NCBI RefSeq assembly: GCF_051014685.1
Contig: NC_135059.1
Span: 6,944,001-7,008,000, forward strand
Length of the DNA: 64,000 nt
Direction: 5' to 3'
Source of the DNA: Ptiloglossa arizonensis
Taxonomy: Eukaryota > Arthropoda > Insecta > Hymenoptera > Colletidae
The position numbers and the translations under genes were made by a program. Positions 1 to 13,425 of this stretch are shown in pieces. The notes under the pieces are model-generated. The model ran no database searches, had not been told where the DNA came from, and was given only the letters and a program-made list of their open reading frames with translations. Each line of letters begins with the position of its first letter. Position 1 is the stretch's first letter.

Positions 1-3000
1 ACACCGTCTAGGCACACTTTCCGATCAATTTTTCCGCATGTGCGGCAGGGAAAGGCCTCTATATTTCTCGCACGCTGCGAACAGTGCGGTATTTCGTGCT
101 CGAAATACGTTTTTCTCGATGTTTTGTGTTTCACGACCACTGCAACGTAGTCTACCGTACAGGCAACGACTGTTAAAAATTGAGACCAGCACGTAACTGT
201 AGCCGGTTCGTTTAAACGTCGATATTGTTTCTCGGTCCAGCGGTGAGAGTCATCCTGTATCATAGAACACACGGTGGCGAACGAAAGCGTTACATCTCTC
301 GCCACAAAGGGCTCTCGCAATATCTGTTGAACAGGTTTAACGCACATTTCCGAAATAATTTCTCGATTAGTTATGAATCGCTACCGATGAGCTCGTCGGG
401 TTAATGATGAAAAAGCCCGCCGGGCGTGAAAGCGGACTCTCTAGGCGCAAAACGGCCAGTTAGATTTTTGGTAGAATCCTGGTAGTCGAATTAATGTCGA
501 GGGACGAGATAGACGCGAGATAAGCGAATTACATATTCCGTATGCCTAGGTAAATACGTTTCCATGCCGCTTGTCCTCAAGGACGGTGGATGGTTCATCG
601 GCCGATCTGATCCCGCGTTATCGTTCTTCTCTTCCTCGAACGTTCGTTTCGATATTTCGAGAAAGCAGAGAAACGCACGCGAGGACGTACCGAGGGGAAC
701 CAGAGTTTTACCAATCCGAGTAAGAACGAGTCTCCGAAAGAACGATATCGATCGATGTGTCCAAATCCTTTATTCCGTAACGCTTGGTTTCTATCCGAAT
801 ACGATTTAGAGTACAAAGTTGCGAGTACGATGGGTATTCGTTGATCGATCGTGTGTAGTTCAAAAATGTTGCTATCGATCTGTTTGGTTGTTAAGGAATA
901 TGTATATTATATATAAGAAATATGTGTAGGAAAATACTAGGGAGTTATCTTTAGGCTTGGGTTTAGTCAAGGATGAGGCAGCGAGTTCGAAGTTTGGATG
1001 AGTAATAGGGCGAGGTCATAGATTTGAGGAAGGATTTTCGATCGGTTAGGAAAGAAAATTTGGGACGAGGTTATCGAAAATGTCGGTACACAACACTGCA
1101 TGGAAACTAGCCTCTCCTCTTTTCTCTTTCTTTTCGGACATCTCTCGCTCGAACCCTCTGTAATTCCTATCCACGATGTCACCAACTGCGTGAAAACTTT
1201 CCCTTCTCGCTTTTTCTCTCTTTTCTCTCGATGTCTCTCACTCGGGTTTTCGGTAATTTTTATCCACGGAAGAGACACAGAATCCTTCGATATTTCGAGA
1301 AAGCAAAAAAGAGAGAGAAAGAGAAACTCTTCGAAGGAAAATCGATGTGTTCAATCGCGTGAAAACTCACTTCTCCACCTCGCACTTCTTCCCGTCTTCT
1401 TTTCCTTTTCTCTCACTCTTTGTAATTTTTACTCGCGGAGAAAGCAGATATCGGGTCGCTCGGAGAGTCATCTCGTTCTCCAAAATGGAGAATATATAAT
1501 CTAATAAAATGTTTGTACACTCTAAAAGAATCGTGTTTCATTTTCGCCAAAAAAAAACCAAGCCTAAATGACTTTCCAAACGACCCAATACATCGATTAC
1601 GCCAACAATCGAATCACGACCTTATCAATATTCACACGTACAAACGCGAACGCAAAGAAAACAACGGGTAAACTCGACGACCCAATAATTCTCCGAGAGA
1701 AGAGAAAAACGCAACGAACGGAACGCACGCGCGAGAGGAATCGCAGAGAGTTCTGTGAATCGAAGGGAGAACGAATCACCGAACGAACCCTGTCGATCGA
1801 TGTGTCCACTTGCGTGAAAACTTGCCACCCTCCGTTTTTCCCCTATTTTTTCACATCTCGATGTTTCCGGCTCTTCCGTAATTTCTCTCCGGGGAACAAG
1901 CGTAGTACCTTCCTTGTAACAATTGAATCGAGATAGGGCTGCGTGTCGTATATTGGACGCATTTGTAAATCGTCAAAGTGGCCGATCGATCGATCGATCG
2001 TTCACCAATTTCCCCTTTCTTCTGGATTTTTCGGTACGCGCCGCTCACGGATCCTCTCGCGATCTCACGAGCGTACTCGACGCGAAACAATTTCCATCCC
2101 GCGATCGACGCGCCCCGTATCTCGGCTCGCGAATCCCGTCGAAAAGAAATATGGCGATAAATTATAGCCGGGAAGGCTTCCGCGTGGTGCTTCCGCACTT
2201 ACTAAGCGACAGAAAATACGAGGTTGAGGAAAGGGAAAGTGGTTTGTCGAGGTTGACGAGAGAGCATCGTCTCTCGTTTCTTCCCTTATTGTTCACCGGA
2301 TCAAAAGCCGTATTTCTTTGGTATACGGCCCGGAGAAAACGACCGGACGGTTTTCGTTGAGAAATCGTTCGAAACGATATCGGTTACGAAAGAGAATTTC
2401 TTCGCGCGTATGAAGCTTTCGACGAAATGGAGACGATAACGACCAAAGATCGTTAATACTAACGACCGATAAACGCGTTACTATTTCCAACGGGTTACGT
2501 TAGTTGTCCACTTTGAGAATTGTCCACGAATATTGTAGGTAATAAGAAAAAAGAAGTTCGATTTAAATAATTTTAACATTGGATCTACCGACGGAGAACC
2601 TATTATTATTTGTACCAGATCGCATACGTGTCTTTGATACTCTTAACGAGTATTGGTCGTTACCGAATACCGTGGACAAAGATATCGTTAATAATTGAGT
2701 AATTTTAAAACGTTCGAAACCAATCCGAATCGATCGCCTCGGAGTTCCAGTGTCGAACACAAGGATTATTGTATCTAATCGTCGTTACGTTGCCATTGAC
2801 CCCGCGTGAAACGGCACATATTAACGAATTGAGACGATTCGTAGACGCGCGTGTCTCATCTGCGTGTACAGATCCGTATGGATTCGTGACCCCTGGCTTA
2901 TCAGTCGGTGCATCCGCGTCTGCGCTGCGCTGCGTGCGTTGCACGCGTCTGCGTTTATCAGTCGGTCGGTAGGATAGAGGAAAAAACGTTTCGTGTGTCG

Positions 3001-3519
3001 ATTAAACTCGATCTTCCCGACGATTTACAAGATATAATAGTCGCGTCTCGCGTCTCCATTTTCACGAAGATAGTACCTCCGACACGTGGTGGCGTTGATT
3101 CGTTTTCGAAGCGTCCGTTGTATCCGACGATCGAATAAAATTTTAACGACACCGACCGAGACGGGGGTCTACGAGCATTCAAAGTACTCGCTAACTACGA
3201 TAACGATAGAAGAATCGAGTCGAAGATCGTACGTTTTTGGAAAAGTTTTAATCGCTGGACGGTAGATGTTTCCGTACAACGGGAGCACGGTTTCCGTTCT
3301 GTCGGTAACATCAATGAAAATAGACGAGGAACAAGATTGGTCGACTGCCGAGAAAGAGTATCAGACGTAAAACGATTTCCAGGGCTATTAAAACGTTCTC
3401 GCCGGTGGTATGGATCATGTTCGCGTTTGTGTTTTAAATCGATAACGGTCTAGGGAAACTGGGAGACTGCGAAAAAGAGGTTCGGAAAATTGAAAAATTA
3501 CCAAAGTGAATCGATGATT
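1..3519. other. No supported gene; diverged repeats
   Basis: Open frames here are short and lack domain signals. The visible structure is MITE copy 1 and a degenerate family around 650-1880 sharing TTTCGAGAAAGC, TCGATGTGTCCA and TGCGTGAAAACTT. Confidence 0.6.
1449..1590. mobile_element. Mariner-type MITE, copy 1
   Basis: About 140 bp between TA dinucleotides. Its imperfect TIRs fit the family consensus T(T/C)GGGTYGTTCGGAAAGTC. The interior shows the shared CCAAAATGGAGAATATATAA and the AATAAAATGTTTGTACACTC stretch. It has no coding capacity. The right flank (1591-1690) resembles that of copy 4. Confidence 0.75.
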
Positions 3520-3870
3520 CGTCGATAAAAGTCAGAAAACCGATCAATTTGTCGATGTTGGATATTTGGTGAAACGTCGATAAAAGTAACCGATGAATTG
3601 TCGATAAAATTTTGAAAGCAAAAAAATTGTCGGTAAAAGTTCGAACACCGATAAATTTGTCGATGTTGGAAAATCGTTGGAGAATTGTCGATAAAATTTG
3701 AAAAGCCGAAAAATTGTCGATACAAGTTGAAAACTCGAAAAATCGTCGATACAGGATGCAAACTCGACAAATTGTCGATACAAGTTGTAAACTCGAAAAA
3801 TTGTCGATAAAAGTTGCAAACTCGACCAATTGTCGATACAAGTCGCAAACGCGAAAAATGATTGGAAAAT
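3520..3870. repeat. Minisatellite, ~33 bp unit
   Basis: About ten diverged copies of TTGTCGATAAAAGTTGCAAA followed by CTCGAAAAA. The minus strand is open across it in two frames because the unit length is near a multiple of three, giving an artefactual repetitive frame. Confidence 0.85.
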
Positions 3871-3935
3871 GTCGAAAAATGAAAGTTTTCATCGAGTTAG
3901 TAGTATCCGATCGTCGAGTATCTTGAACGTCGTCC

Positions 3936-4204
3936 TTAGTATTGGGAGGTGAAGTCGAAATGCGTGAAGCGTATAAATGGTCGAGGTTTCGCGTGTATCG
4001 CACAGGGAGAATTGTATTTTCGAAGACAGCAGGGCTTCCATACAGGCCCTTGTTGAATAGGAGGCACGATGCAGATCCGTGTAGGTGATCTCGATGGACA
4101 TCCACCGATGTTGCAGTCGTCGATGTCGCCGCTTTGGCCGGTATAGTAACCGCCGCAGCTACGAGCCGGTCTTCCGCAATTTGACATCAGCCTCGCCACC
4201 GTCA
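3936..4204 (-). CDS. Candidate cysteine-rich terminal exon, TSP1-like tail
   Basis: A good acceptor (TTTTCCAG) precedes an open frame of about 89 codons running to a TAA at 3936. The start of the frame reads CGRPARSCGGYYTGQSGD and then DDCNIGGCP. This matches the second half of a thrombospondin type-1 repeat (..GG..C.G......CN...CP), with one expected Cys replaced. A second Cys-rich stretch follows with WKPCC and SPCAIH. It would be the 3' exon of a minus-strand secreted or extracellular protein whose other exons lie at higher coordinates. I did not find a matching upstream exon, so it may be a remnant or a chance frame. Seen: splice site, open frame, Cys spacing. Inferred: TSP1 kinship. Confidence 0.3.
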
Positions 4205-5663
4205 CTGGAAAACCATCCAACGACGATACGAATTTTATTTATTTATTCGATAAACGAGAGTACCCTTCGGTGTAGAAAATTTGCAAAATTATAATAGAGT
4301 CTTGAGTAATTTTTTCGTTCGGTTCGATTGAAACAGCTTTCGACACGTTCCAGGAAGGGAAAATGAGAAATTTCGGGAACGTACGAAATAAAAGTGACCT
4401 CTGATCGCCTTTAGCTGTTCGACAACGTTGAATATTTTGTTTGCGCGAGCAAAGGTTAACGGATGAAAAAATACGGTGTGTGCAACACTCTTGCGCGTAT
4501 TTTGCGTCAACGAGATATCAACGAATCGAACGAATTACTAAAATAATTACCAGCTCGGTTTTCCCTCGGATTCGTATCGTCTTGTTATCGTAACGGAGGG
4601 TCGGATGGAGGTTAGGCGGTCGTGGAACAATCTTACCGATCGAACGATTTCGTTTTAGCATCTGTCGTGAAACGATCGAAGATCACGAGGAATCTTCGCG
4701 ATCGCGAGAACGAACTTTAAGCTCGACATAATTGTACTGTAATTTCGATGGTCGAAATATTCGTTCGCCAGGATTTCGACGATCGTGCGTAATCTTCTTT
4801 TCCGAAACAAACGAACCTCGAGAGATCGCTGTGACCTCGCAGAACTTGACCTGCATTAACGTCGCACGCTTTGCGCAGCGCGACATTCGGTACTCTTTCC
4901 TTAACGTACTCGTACGTAATTGTGCGCGTACTCGATGAATTATTTGGAATAAATAATCGAGGAAGCACCGAATGAACAAATTCCACTCTACATTGTACAT
5001 ATAGATTCATCCCTTCCACCCTGTACAATTATACTGGGCGAGGATTGAACGAGACTCGTTGAAAAATCGTTGTCAACGCTAGATTTACCAACACGACTGG
5101 TTTCAGCTGCTTTTGCGAAGAAATTTACTTAAAATTTCACAGGCATATTTTCAAAAAACTTTCGTATTCTATACATTGAATCAATTTCCTAAGTTCCACT
5201 TCTTTCTCGATCATCGATTTCCCTCACATCGACGTACGTCCATCGAGACACGTACGAGAAATACCTTAATGTACCGAAATCGATAGGTAGTTCTAGTATT
5301 GAAGGAACCTGCGCGCAAATAATGTAAACATGCGATTGTAAATAACGAAGAAACATTGTCGTCACGCGTTTCCGTGGCGCGGTTGTCCCGAGTTAGAAAC
5401 GCAGCGCATAAATGGAGATTTGGTCGATTCACGGTGGTTCGTTTGGATGCGCGCGTAATCGAAAGCGGTGCTAGAAGTCTCCGCGAGCGTATCAGGATTT
5501 ACCGGTGACGTACCCGAGGAATTTTGAGACCCGAGTTCGCGTTGGCCGAGGCGGTCAGAACCGGCGTTAGCAACGGTAACGAAAGAAAAAGCGACTCGAA
5601 GAAACACGTTGCGTAAGGGCGGAGCAATAAATTTCGAAAGCACGAATAGGAATGCGCCCGTGC

Positions 5664-5682
5664 ACGCGCGCGCGCGCGCGCG
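5664..5682. repeat. (CG)n dinucleotide tract
   Basis: About nine CG units. Confidence 0.95.
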
Positions 5683-6429
5683 ACCGCGAGCGCCTACCGA
5701 GGACCGTTAATCCTCGGGAAAGCACTAGGTTCGAGATTTGCGGACAAGTTTCGATTTCGTTTAATATTTCTCTGGACCGTCGTATTGCGCGTAATAATGG
5801 ATCGTCGTCGGTTCGTCGAAGAAGTAATAAAAAAAAAAAAAAGAAACCGCGAAAGAAATTTCGGCGACACCGTGAATCCAGGCTCGCCAACCTCCCGAAC
5901 CTAGAACCTCGAACCTCGGACCTCGGACCTCGGCCCTCGGACGAACGCTGCTCGTGATTCGTGGTCGAACAGTCGAACGCGCGTCATACTCTCTCGAAAC
6001 GAGGTTATAACCAAGGTTACCAAACGGAGACTACCCAAATACCCAGATACATACGATTATGGTGGTCCGCTTCTCTTTATTCGAACATTTTTATTTGACG
6101 TTGCGGTCGGCAAGCCCTCGAAACGATCCCTCGGACCTCTCCTCCTTCGCTCACGGAATACGAGTCACGGAAAAAGGACACGCAGGGCGCACCGTGCACG
6201 ACCAGCGTACACAATAAGCGCAATACGGAGATTTCACGCTATTGATTGCGCGACGCTTGTTCGGAACTCGAGTTTCTTTCTAGACGAGTTTCCTCCGATA
6301 GAGCGGAAACGTGCGAAACGTGGCCAAACGGAGACGAGCCGGTACGGTTCGCAACGGTGACAATTATCGCGGGAACGCGTCGTTGTCTCTTGTAACGGCG
6401 GAGGTTTGGACGATCGTGGGAGAGACCGG

Positions 6430-6690
6430 GTGTGGGTCCAAATTGACCCGTGTCATTTCACAATCCACGAACGATAGGAAAGAAATTTTTACCATTTTAT
6501 CGTACCCCTCTCTATACGTATTTAAGAAAAGTTGTACTATATTAACGTGTTGGCGCGATTTTTAGAAAGATCACATCGGGGTCCAAATTGACCAGTGTAA
6601 TTTCACAATGCACGAAACATATCGAACGAAAATTCTGTTTTTCCATCGTACCTTGTTTAATTTCAAAGAAAAGTGGTACTAACGGTACAA
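6430..6690. repeat. Tandem duplication, ~145 bp
   Basis: GGGTCCAAATTGACC and ATTTCACAATCCACGAA recur 145 bp apart, each followed by an ATCGTACC..AAGAAAAGT block. Confidence 0.75.
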
Positions 6691-7473
6691 TTGAGCAATA
6701 GGAAAGTCTCTCTGAGTCCTAAAAGACTCCGTGGTACGGGAAGGGTTAACGTAACATAGCAGGGAGAGAGGTGAGGAAGTTTTTTCGACAAAGAGTCAAA
6801 GCGTTCGATCTGGGTCTAGGAAAAGACGAGTTATTGTCGGAGAAATTAGGTGAAATCGTACCGGTGGAACTATTATCGACGAAATAATTGCCGGTGAAAT
6901 AATTGTCGATAATTTAAGGGTAACCAGAATTCCATCGATCGTCGCGATCTTTCGTTTACGAAACGTAGAATCTGTCGATCGAAAATCAAGGAACAATCAA
7001 TGGTCGCGTTCAGATTTATTAAAATAGACATCAATTTTTATCTCTCGTTTCTCTTCTTTCTTAGTCCATCGAATCAACGACGTTGCCGCAAATACGCTGG
7101 CGATTGCAAGCAGCGAGAAACGAAAATAACGCAGATTCGGTTTTACGACTCGTTTCATCGAAAAAAATGACACCGAGCGCGATCGCGAGTAGCGTAGCGA
7201 TCTTGAAGAACGTTCTATAAAAGGAAAACGCACAGTTTATTTATATAGCAATAACAATGTAAATTGTCCGAAACTGGTTTGCATCGAGAACGCTACTCCT
7301 TCGGTTCGAAGCGTGTACGTACCGCGAGCCGAAAATAATTCGTTATATTCGTCAGGAGTTCGACTCGAAGCTCGTTTCTCTCGAATCGAAGAATCTGTCG
7401 ATCGGTGCATTGTTTCGACCGGATATTATTCGACTTTGCTCCTTCGAGCAAATCCAGGCTTCGATCGTTCGAT

Positions 7474-7494
7474 CGCGCGCGCGCGCGCGCGCAC
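7474..7494. repeat. (CG)n dinucleotide tract
   Basis: About ten CG units. A second tract lies at 5664-5682. Confidence 0.95.
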
Positions 7495-10400
7495 GCTTAA
7501 CGAGTCGTGTATCCTTCTCGCAACGGATTTAAAAAAGAAACCGTTCGGTAAGATGTAACTCGTCCCTGAGATTATGCAGCGACAACAAGGATTTCCCATT
7601 CGTTCTTACGTCTAACGTAAGCGCGTTATGCGTAACTACGCGTGCAAAAAAGGGCAAAAACGTTATCCGCTCACTTCCCTCTGTCTCTCTCAATACTCCA
7701 TTTTTCGTCCTCCTTTTCCACCTTCGTTCCCTCTGTCTCCTACGTCCACCATTTCCCTCGATGGTTCGTTTACCCGTTCCCTTTGTTTCTTTTCCGATCT
7801 CGACGCGTCGTTTACAAAGATCGTTTCTCGGAGGGGAGAAGGTACGCACACTATTGTCGTCGAGTTTCTTTCGATTCTTGTGCCAATCTTGTCTCGAATT
7901 ATCCTAAAACGTCTCCGCGTACCTAAATTACTAAACACACGATCATGCTGCAACAGAGATCTCCCGAACGTTCGATGTACCGATTTCCATTGCGTTCTCT
8001 CGCCAACGGTCTCGCATTTTCTCGAATTCGAGTCGGATTCGATTTTGAAATCGATGTTCCGTTCTTCTCGATTCGTCGAGAAATCTGGTCACCGTGTACA
8101 CGCGAGCAAGGGAGAGGGTTGAGGGTAGCGAAAGAAGCGGTATGAAAAAGGAAGAGGCAAGGTGCGGCACGTTGGGTGGGTGAGAGGTGGTAGGTGGTGG
8201 TGGTGGTACGGAAGGATGAAAAGGAGAAAGAGAAAGAGTGGACGAGGGGGGTTGGGTTTGGTGGCATAGGAGTTAGTTTTGGAATTCGTCCGATTGGTGG
8301 GGGATGCGTTAAAGGGCGAAAGGCTATGCAGCGAAACTTTCCAAGAAGAGACGAGGCCTATGACCTGTGCTCGTATCGTGGTTTACACCGAGAGTGACAG
8401 TGATTCTATATCTGTCGCTACGATGACGTAATTACGATTGGCCTCTCATGGTCGCTCGATACGGTATTTTTTTCTTTTTCTTTCTTTCTTTTTTTTCTCT
8501 CTCTCCCTCTCCCCTCCCGGGACAGAATTCGATCGCGTTCCCCGGTAATCGTAGGAGCAACGAATCCCATCCGTGATTCTTCGAAACGTCCATTTGGATT
8601 TCCGTTTTCGAGTTCGCGCGGCGAGCACTCGCGCGAATTCGTTACCAGACGCTTCGAGTTCGGAGAGAGAACGCCCCCACCGGATAGACGGCTCGGCGCG
8701 GCATTGACACAGTGCTGATTTTCAGCTTACGAATTTAAAGCGTTTAGGTAGCCAAGATCGCGAGACCGTAGCTCGTGTTCAGCTGACGAGGATCGCACGG
8801 CAGACAGTCGCGATGGCGTCTTTCGGCGCGGGTGTTGCCGGGCCGCGTCGCGAACACGCGGTGTTCGTTCGCTTCCTATTCGGCTCGTATTTCGTTCGCC
8901 TCGCCTCGCGCGTATCTCGCTCGCGATCCTTCGATGCTTTCGCGAATTCCGAATCGCCTAAAAACCCCGGTGGCGCACACGTGCTCGCGAATAACAGAAA
9001 ACGTGTCCCCCGTACGAACGACACGTCACACCTCCCCTCCTACGCGGTACCTTTTCAAACGTTTCCACAATTTATCGTCCCCCCTCCCCCTCTACCGCGT
9101 CCCCCGTCCACCTCTTCCTCTTTCACATTGTCCTCGCGTTTTTTCTTCGTTTCGTATACGCACGGTACACGCGACACGATCTTACGTGCGGCTGCGTAAC
9201 TATTTGATACACTTGCTACACTCTTGGTACAACACCGGTCAACGTCCTCTCGAAGGTTTGGATCATGCGATCCGAAAGGTAAGAGCGAGTGCGCAGTACG
9301 TCGCATACCGATCGATCGATGTAAACGACTGGTCACAGGAACGGATCGATACACGGGTTCGATATTGGACGGTTTGGCTCGGTTGCGGAACTTTTTTTGG
9401 ACGAACGACAACGACGATTGCGTTACGGCCTTATCGAAAGTAACCACGGCCGACGAACCGTCGAACGTGTTCCACGCGGATCGTGCGTGCGGTTTTCGTC
9501 GTTTAGCGACCACGGGGACCGAACGGAGGGGTTACCGGAAAAAAAAAATGCTCAACGAAAAATCGAAAAACAATCGGCGCGCGAAGGAACGGTCCGCGAA
9601 CCTGGCGCGAAACCTTTGGTAGAAATTCGTTGGTAAGTTTCACGGTGACACGCGCGTGGAAAAGGTGTTTCCTCGACGTGACGTATGATTCGGCTTAATA
9701 CGCCCCTGACTCGGGGAACACGAACGTTTCCTCGAGAGATACCAACGAGGTTTCCTGTTTGAGAGGCTTGCGTTGATATTTCGATCTCGTTTCGAGCCAA
9801 TCCCTACCAATCACCCCGCACATTTGCAATTCCTCGTAGCGCTGTTTGCGCGGCGATCGCGAGACTCGATCGGTTTCGCGGGCTTTTTCCTTGTGCAGTT
9901 TGTCATTTTCTATTTTTTTCTTTCTTCTCTGTCTCTGTCTCTCTCTCTTACTCTCTCTTACTCTATCCGCCCCTCCCCCACGGTTTTCGAGTATCGGTTC
10001 GAGCGTAGTTATTATCGCGCGGCCGTTAACGTCGTCGGCGATATTTTCCTCGCGGAGGTACACGAGAATGAATTTCACACGGAAAGTAGATCGAAGGCTA
10101 ATCAGCTTCGAGTAGATCGTTCCGATAAGTTGTGGGGCAAGAATCGAGAAATCAAGTTCCGCGACCGACTTCGACGAGAAGTTGAGCCGTTTGTCACTTT
10201 TACTGTTGTTGAGGTCAGTCGAGCATTGACCGTTCGTCGTTTTAATTCGCTCGTGCGAGCATTTCAGCAGGGTAGCGCTCGTTATCTCCGTCCTTCGTTT
10301 CCCGGTGGGCTCCGCGGGTTTTCGTACACGCGCGAAAAAGACGATCGTTCGGTTCGATCGGATCCATCGGGTCGTAAAATCGTTGATATTTCGGTTGAGG

Positions 10401-10574
10401 ATCCTCGGGAGCGAAACCTTGTTCGCGTCCCTCGCGATCGTCCGTGCGTGGTCAAAGTCGTCGGGAACGGTGGTCGTGGTCGTTGTCGCGGGGCCCGATA
10501 ATCGAATTTAGAATTTCGGTCAGTCGACTACAAGAATCGAATCGAATCGTCGTTGTCGTCTTCGTCGAACGGAG

Positions 10575-10646
10575 AGAGAAAAACAGAGAAAGAGAGAGAG
10601 AGAGAGAGGGAGCGAGAAAGAGAGAGAAAGAGAGGGAGAGAGAGGG
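10575..10646. repeat. (GA)n-rich tract
   Basis: Interrupted GA and GAAA units. Confidence 0.9.
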
Positions 10647-11291
10647 ACCAAGCGCGAGTCGCGATGGCTATAGCCGTGGAACACAGTTTGTGTACGGCAC
10701 TTAGGCCACTTTGCCGGTCGTTCACCCCGGCGCTCCTTCGAGCTCGGACTCGAAGGTGTTAGCGTTATTCACCTCGTTCCGCTTTGTCGTTATCGCTCTA
10801 GCCGTCGATCGGTGTGGTCCCGTTTCGTCTCTGTTGTCAGTCGAGCCGATCGTCGCGACGATATTTCGTGAGATCGACGATTCAACAACGCGAACAGCTC
10901 CGAGGAAACGCGACGTTTCGCGTCCACGGAGGGAGGAAGGGGGGCGGCGGCATCGCGCGTTTCGTAACCGCGCGCTCGCGAATTATTATTATTATTTTTT
11001 TCCTTTTTTCATTTCTCAAACGCAATTTTGCAACGCGGCTTGCGCTCGTGCACCGATACGTACGACTCGCGCTTTTGCAATTGCGCTTCGGCCTATTCGG
11101 CTGACCGTACCCGATCGAAACGGTGCGCCGTGTTCGCCCGTCCGCGCGCGCGCGATGGAATGCGTCGTAACGCGGGCAAAAGCGTATCGAGAAATGCATA
11201 CGCTCGGCGAATTCGGGGAACCGGGCGCGCGCGCCGGCGCCCTTTGCTTTTCAACGACACGTTGCTCCCTGGGGGACCGATTGCAACTTAC

Positions 11292-11805
11292 CAATGATCC
11301 TTCGAAGCGCGACAAGACGAGAACTTCGATATTCGTCAATTGTCGAGCAGTGGTACTCTCGACGATCTATTTTGACGAATTATCGAACGTTTCGACTTTT
11401 CCAGGTACGGTTTCACCGAATATTGTGAACATCTTTAACACGTGTTCTTTGGAGACCTCTTGCACGAAAGTTGCAACGATTCTCCGAATCGCGGAGGATC
11501 TCCAACGATCCTCCGAAGCGTGAGAAGACGAGTCCAATATTCGTCAACTTTCGAGCAGTGGTACTCTCGATACTTTGACCTGTGATCCAACGATCACTTT
11601 GACGAATTATCGAATATTTCAACTTTTTACGGTACAGTTTGACCGAATATAAACATCCTTAACACCGGTGGTCTCTGAAGACCTCTTGCTCCAAAATTGC
11701 AACGATTGTCCAAATCGCGTAGCATAGTACAAACTAACAAGTACATCGACCCGATTGTCGAATATTTCAACTTTTTACGGTACGGTCCGGCGAAATATCG
11801 GGGAC
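11292..11805. repeat. Tandem duplication, ~210-230 bp units
   Basis: Two full units and a partial third. The unit 1 and unit 2 starts share GATCCTTCGAAGCG..AGAAGACGAG (11298 and 11509) and the blocks TTTCAACTTTTTACGGTAC and GGTACTCTCGA. The third partial copy is at 11754-11805. Confidence 0.8.
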
Positions 11806-13379
11806 AATGGTCGAGTACGGGGACCCGGCGTGGCGTTTAACGCCGTCGAATCGCGAACGGTGTCGAGTCGCGGCGGCATCGTTTCGAGCGCGCAGTTTCG
11901 TCGACGCTCGGGTTTTCGCGCTGGTTACGTAACGCGATGGGGATCTATTACGTCTCGAACGTGGAATCGTTCGAAACATTGGTAGACGAGCGAATCGTTG
12001 GTTCGTTCCTGTACGGGGTTACCACCATCCGTGGTAACGAGAACGTCTCCGATCGAATCGGTGCACGGTACGCGACACGCTCGTACGGTGGTATCAAGGG
12101 CCGAACCCCCGTGGCGACGGGTAAGGGAGCAAAGGGAGTGTACGCGAAAACGTGTAGCTGTTGACACGGTGCTGGTCGACGTGGGAAGGGGAGATCGCGC
12201 GCCATATTCGTTTCGACGCTCTAGAACGAGCTTCGAAAATTTCGGCTGCGAAAGAGGTCTCGGGTTATCGACCCGTTGGCAGTGGTCAGTGATGGTAACG
12301 GGCGAGCGATCGAGGAACCGAGCACACGACCAACCGGACAACCGGGCAATCGGACAACCAGTTCATCCGTCCGACGCATCGTTCGTTCGGTCCTTCACCC
12401 GGCATTATCCCGAGTGTTACGTACTCGCACGTATTACACGTGCTCGCAATACATCGCACTCCTACGCCTGTGCCCTGCGCGTCGTCGTCCTCCTCTTCTG
12501 GTTTACGTTCTGGTAGCGATCGACCGCCTCGTCCGTCGACGTCCGAGTCGTACACGGGATCGTCCACCCGATCGTCGAGCGAACCGAGCCGGCACGATAC
12601 GTCGATGCGTCTAACGCTCGGACGCGATCTCGGCCGCGAGAACCGAAACCGGGGCAAGAATAGGGTCAGGTACGAGGAATTTCGGTGTAAGTGCGGATAA
12701 AAGCGGTGAACGCCTCGGACAGCGTCGAATTAGCCGACCCGGGCCCCACGGTTTCTAACCGGATCGGGCACGAACCAAGGTTCGAACGGGGGCCTTTTAG
12801 AGGGAATTCGAGAGACGGCCCGAACGAGGAATAACGGACAGTCAAAAACCGCCTTCTCGTACCTGACCAGTTAGGGCCCGTTATTAGCCGTTAGAAAGGA
12901 AACCCGTTCGAAGATGGATCGTGCACGCGCGGCGAACCAACAGCTCTCGCCAAAAAATTCTCTAACGCGTTCCCGGTGTTACGCGCACGCTTCGTACAGT
13001 GTGTCCACTTTGCGCCCGCTTTGGCCGCTTCGTCCGATTCGCGGATCCATCCTCGTTCGGTAATCCGATCGTTTATCGCTAATTGAATTTTTTTTTCTCG
13101 ATGATCTCTCGGTGAGTGAATTTTTTTCGATAATTTCCTGCCGGTTGAATTTTTTCGTAATTTCCGAGCGAAGCGGATCGGTCCTGCTCGAAGGAAGAGA
13201 AATCGAGGGCGCGACGAAAGAGGAATCGAATCGGAACCGAGGAGATTCGATAGAAGGGAATTAGAGACAGACGAATGGTTGCCGGTTGGGCAAGATAATT
13301 CAACGTGACGGTAGAATCGGTAAATTTTCGCGATCCGCGAACGAGTCGAGCTCTGCTTCGCATCTCGTGGTTCGCTGGT

Positions 13380-13416
<37 letters not shown>

Positions 13417-13425
13417 GCCCGAGCG
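13380..13425. repeat. Hexanucleotide (CCCGAG)n
   Basis: About 8 units, one with a C to T change. Confidence 0.95.

Noticed and set aside
3434..4105. 223-codon minus-strand open frame with repeated residues
   Set aside because: Its repetitive part is the 33 bp minisatellite read in frame; no domain, and it overlaps the better Cys-rich frame.
8832..9443. 203-codon plus-strand frame
   Set aside because: High GC with frames open on both strands, no domain, no signal peptide, no splice context.
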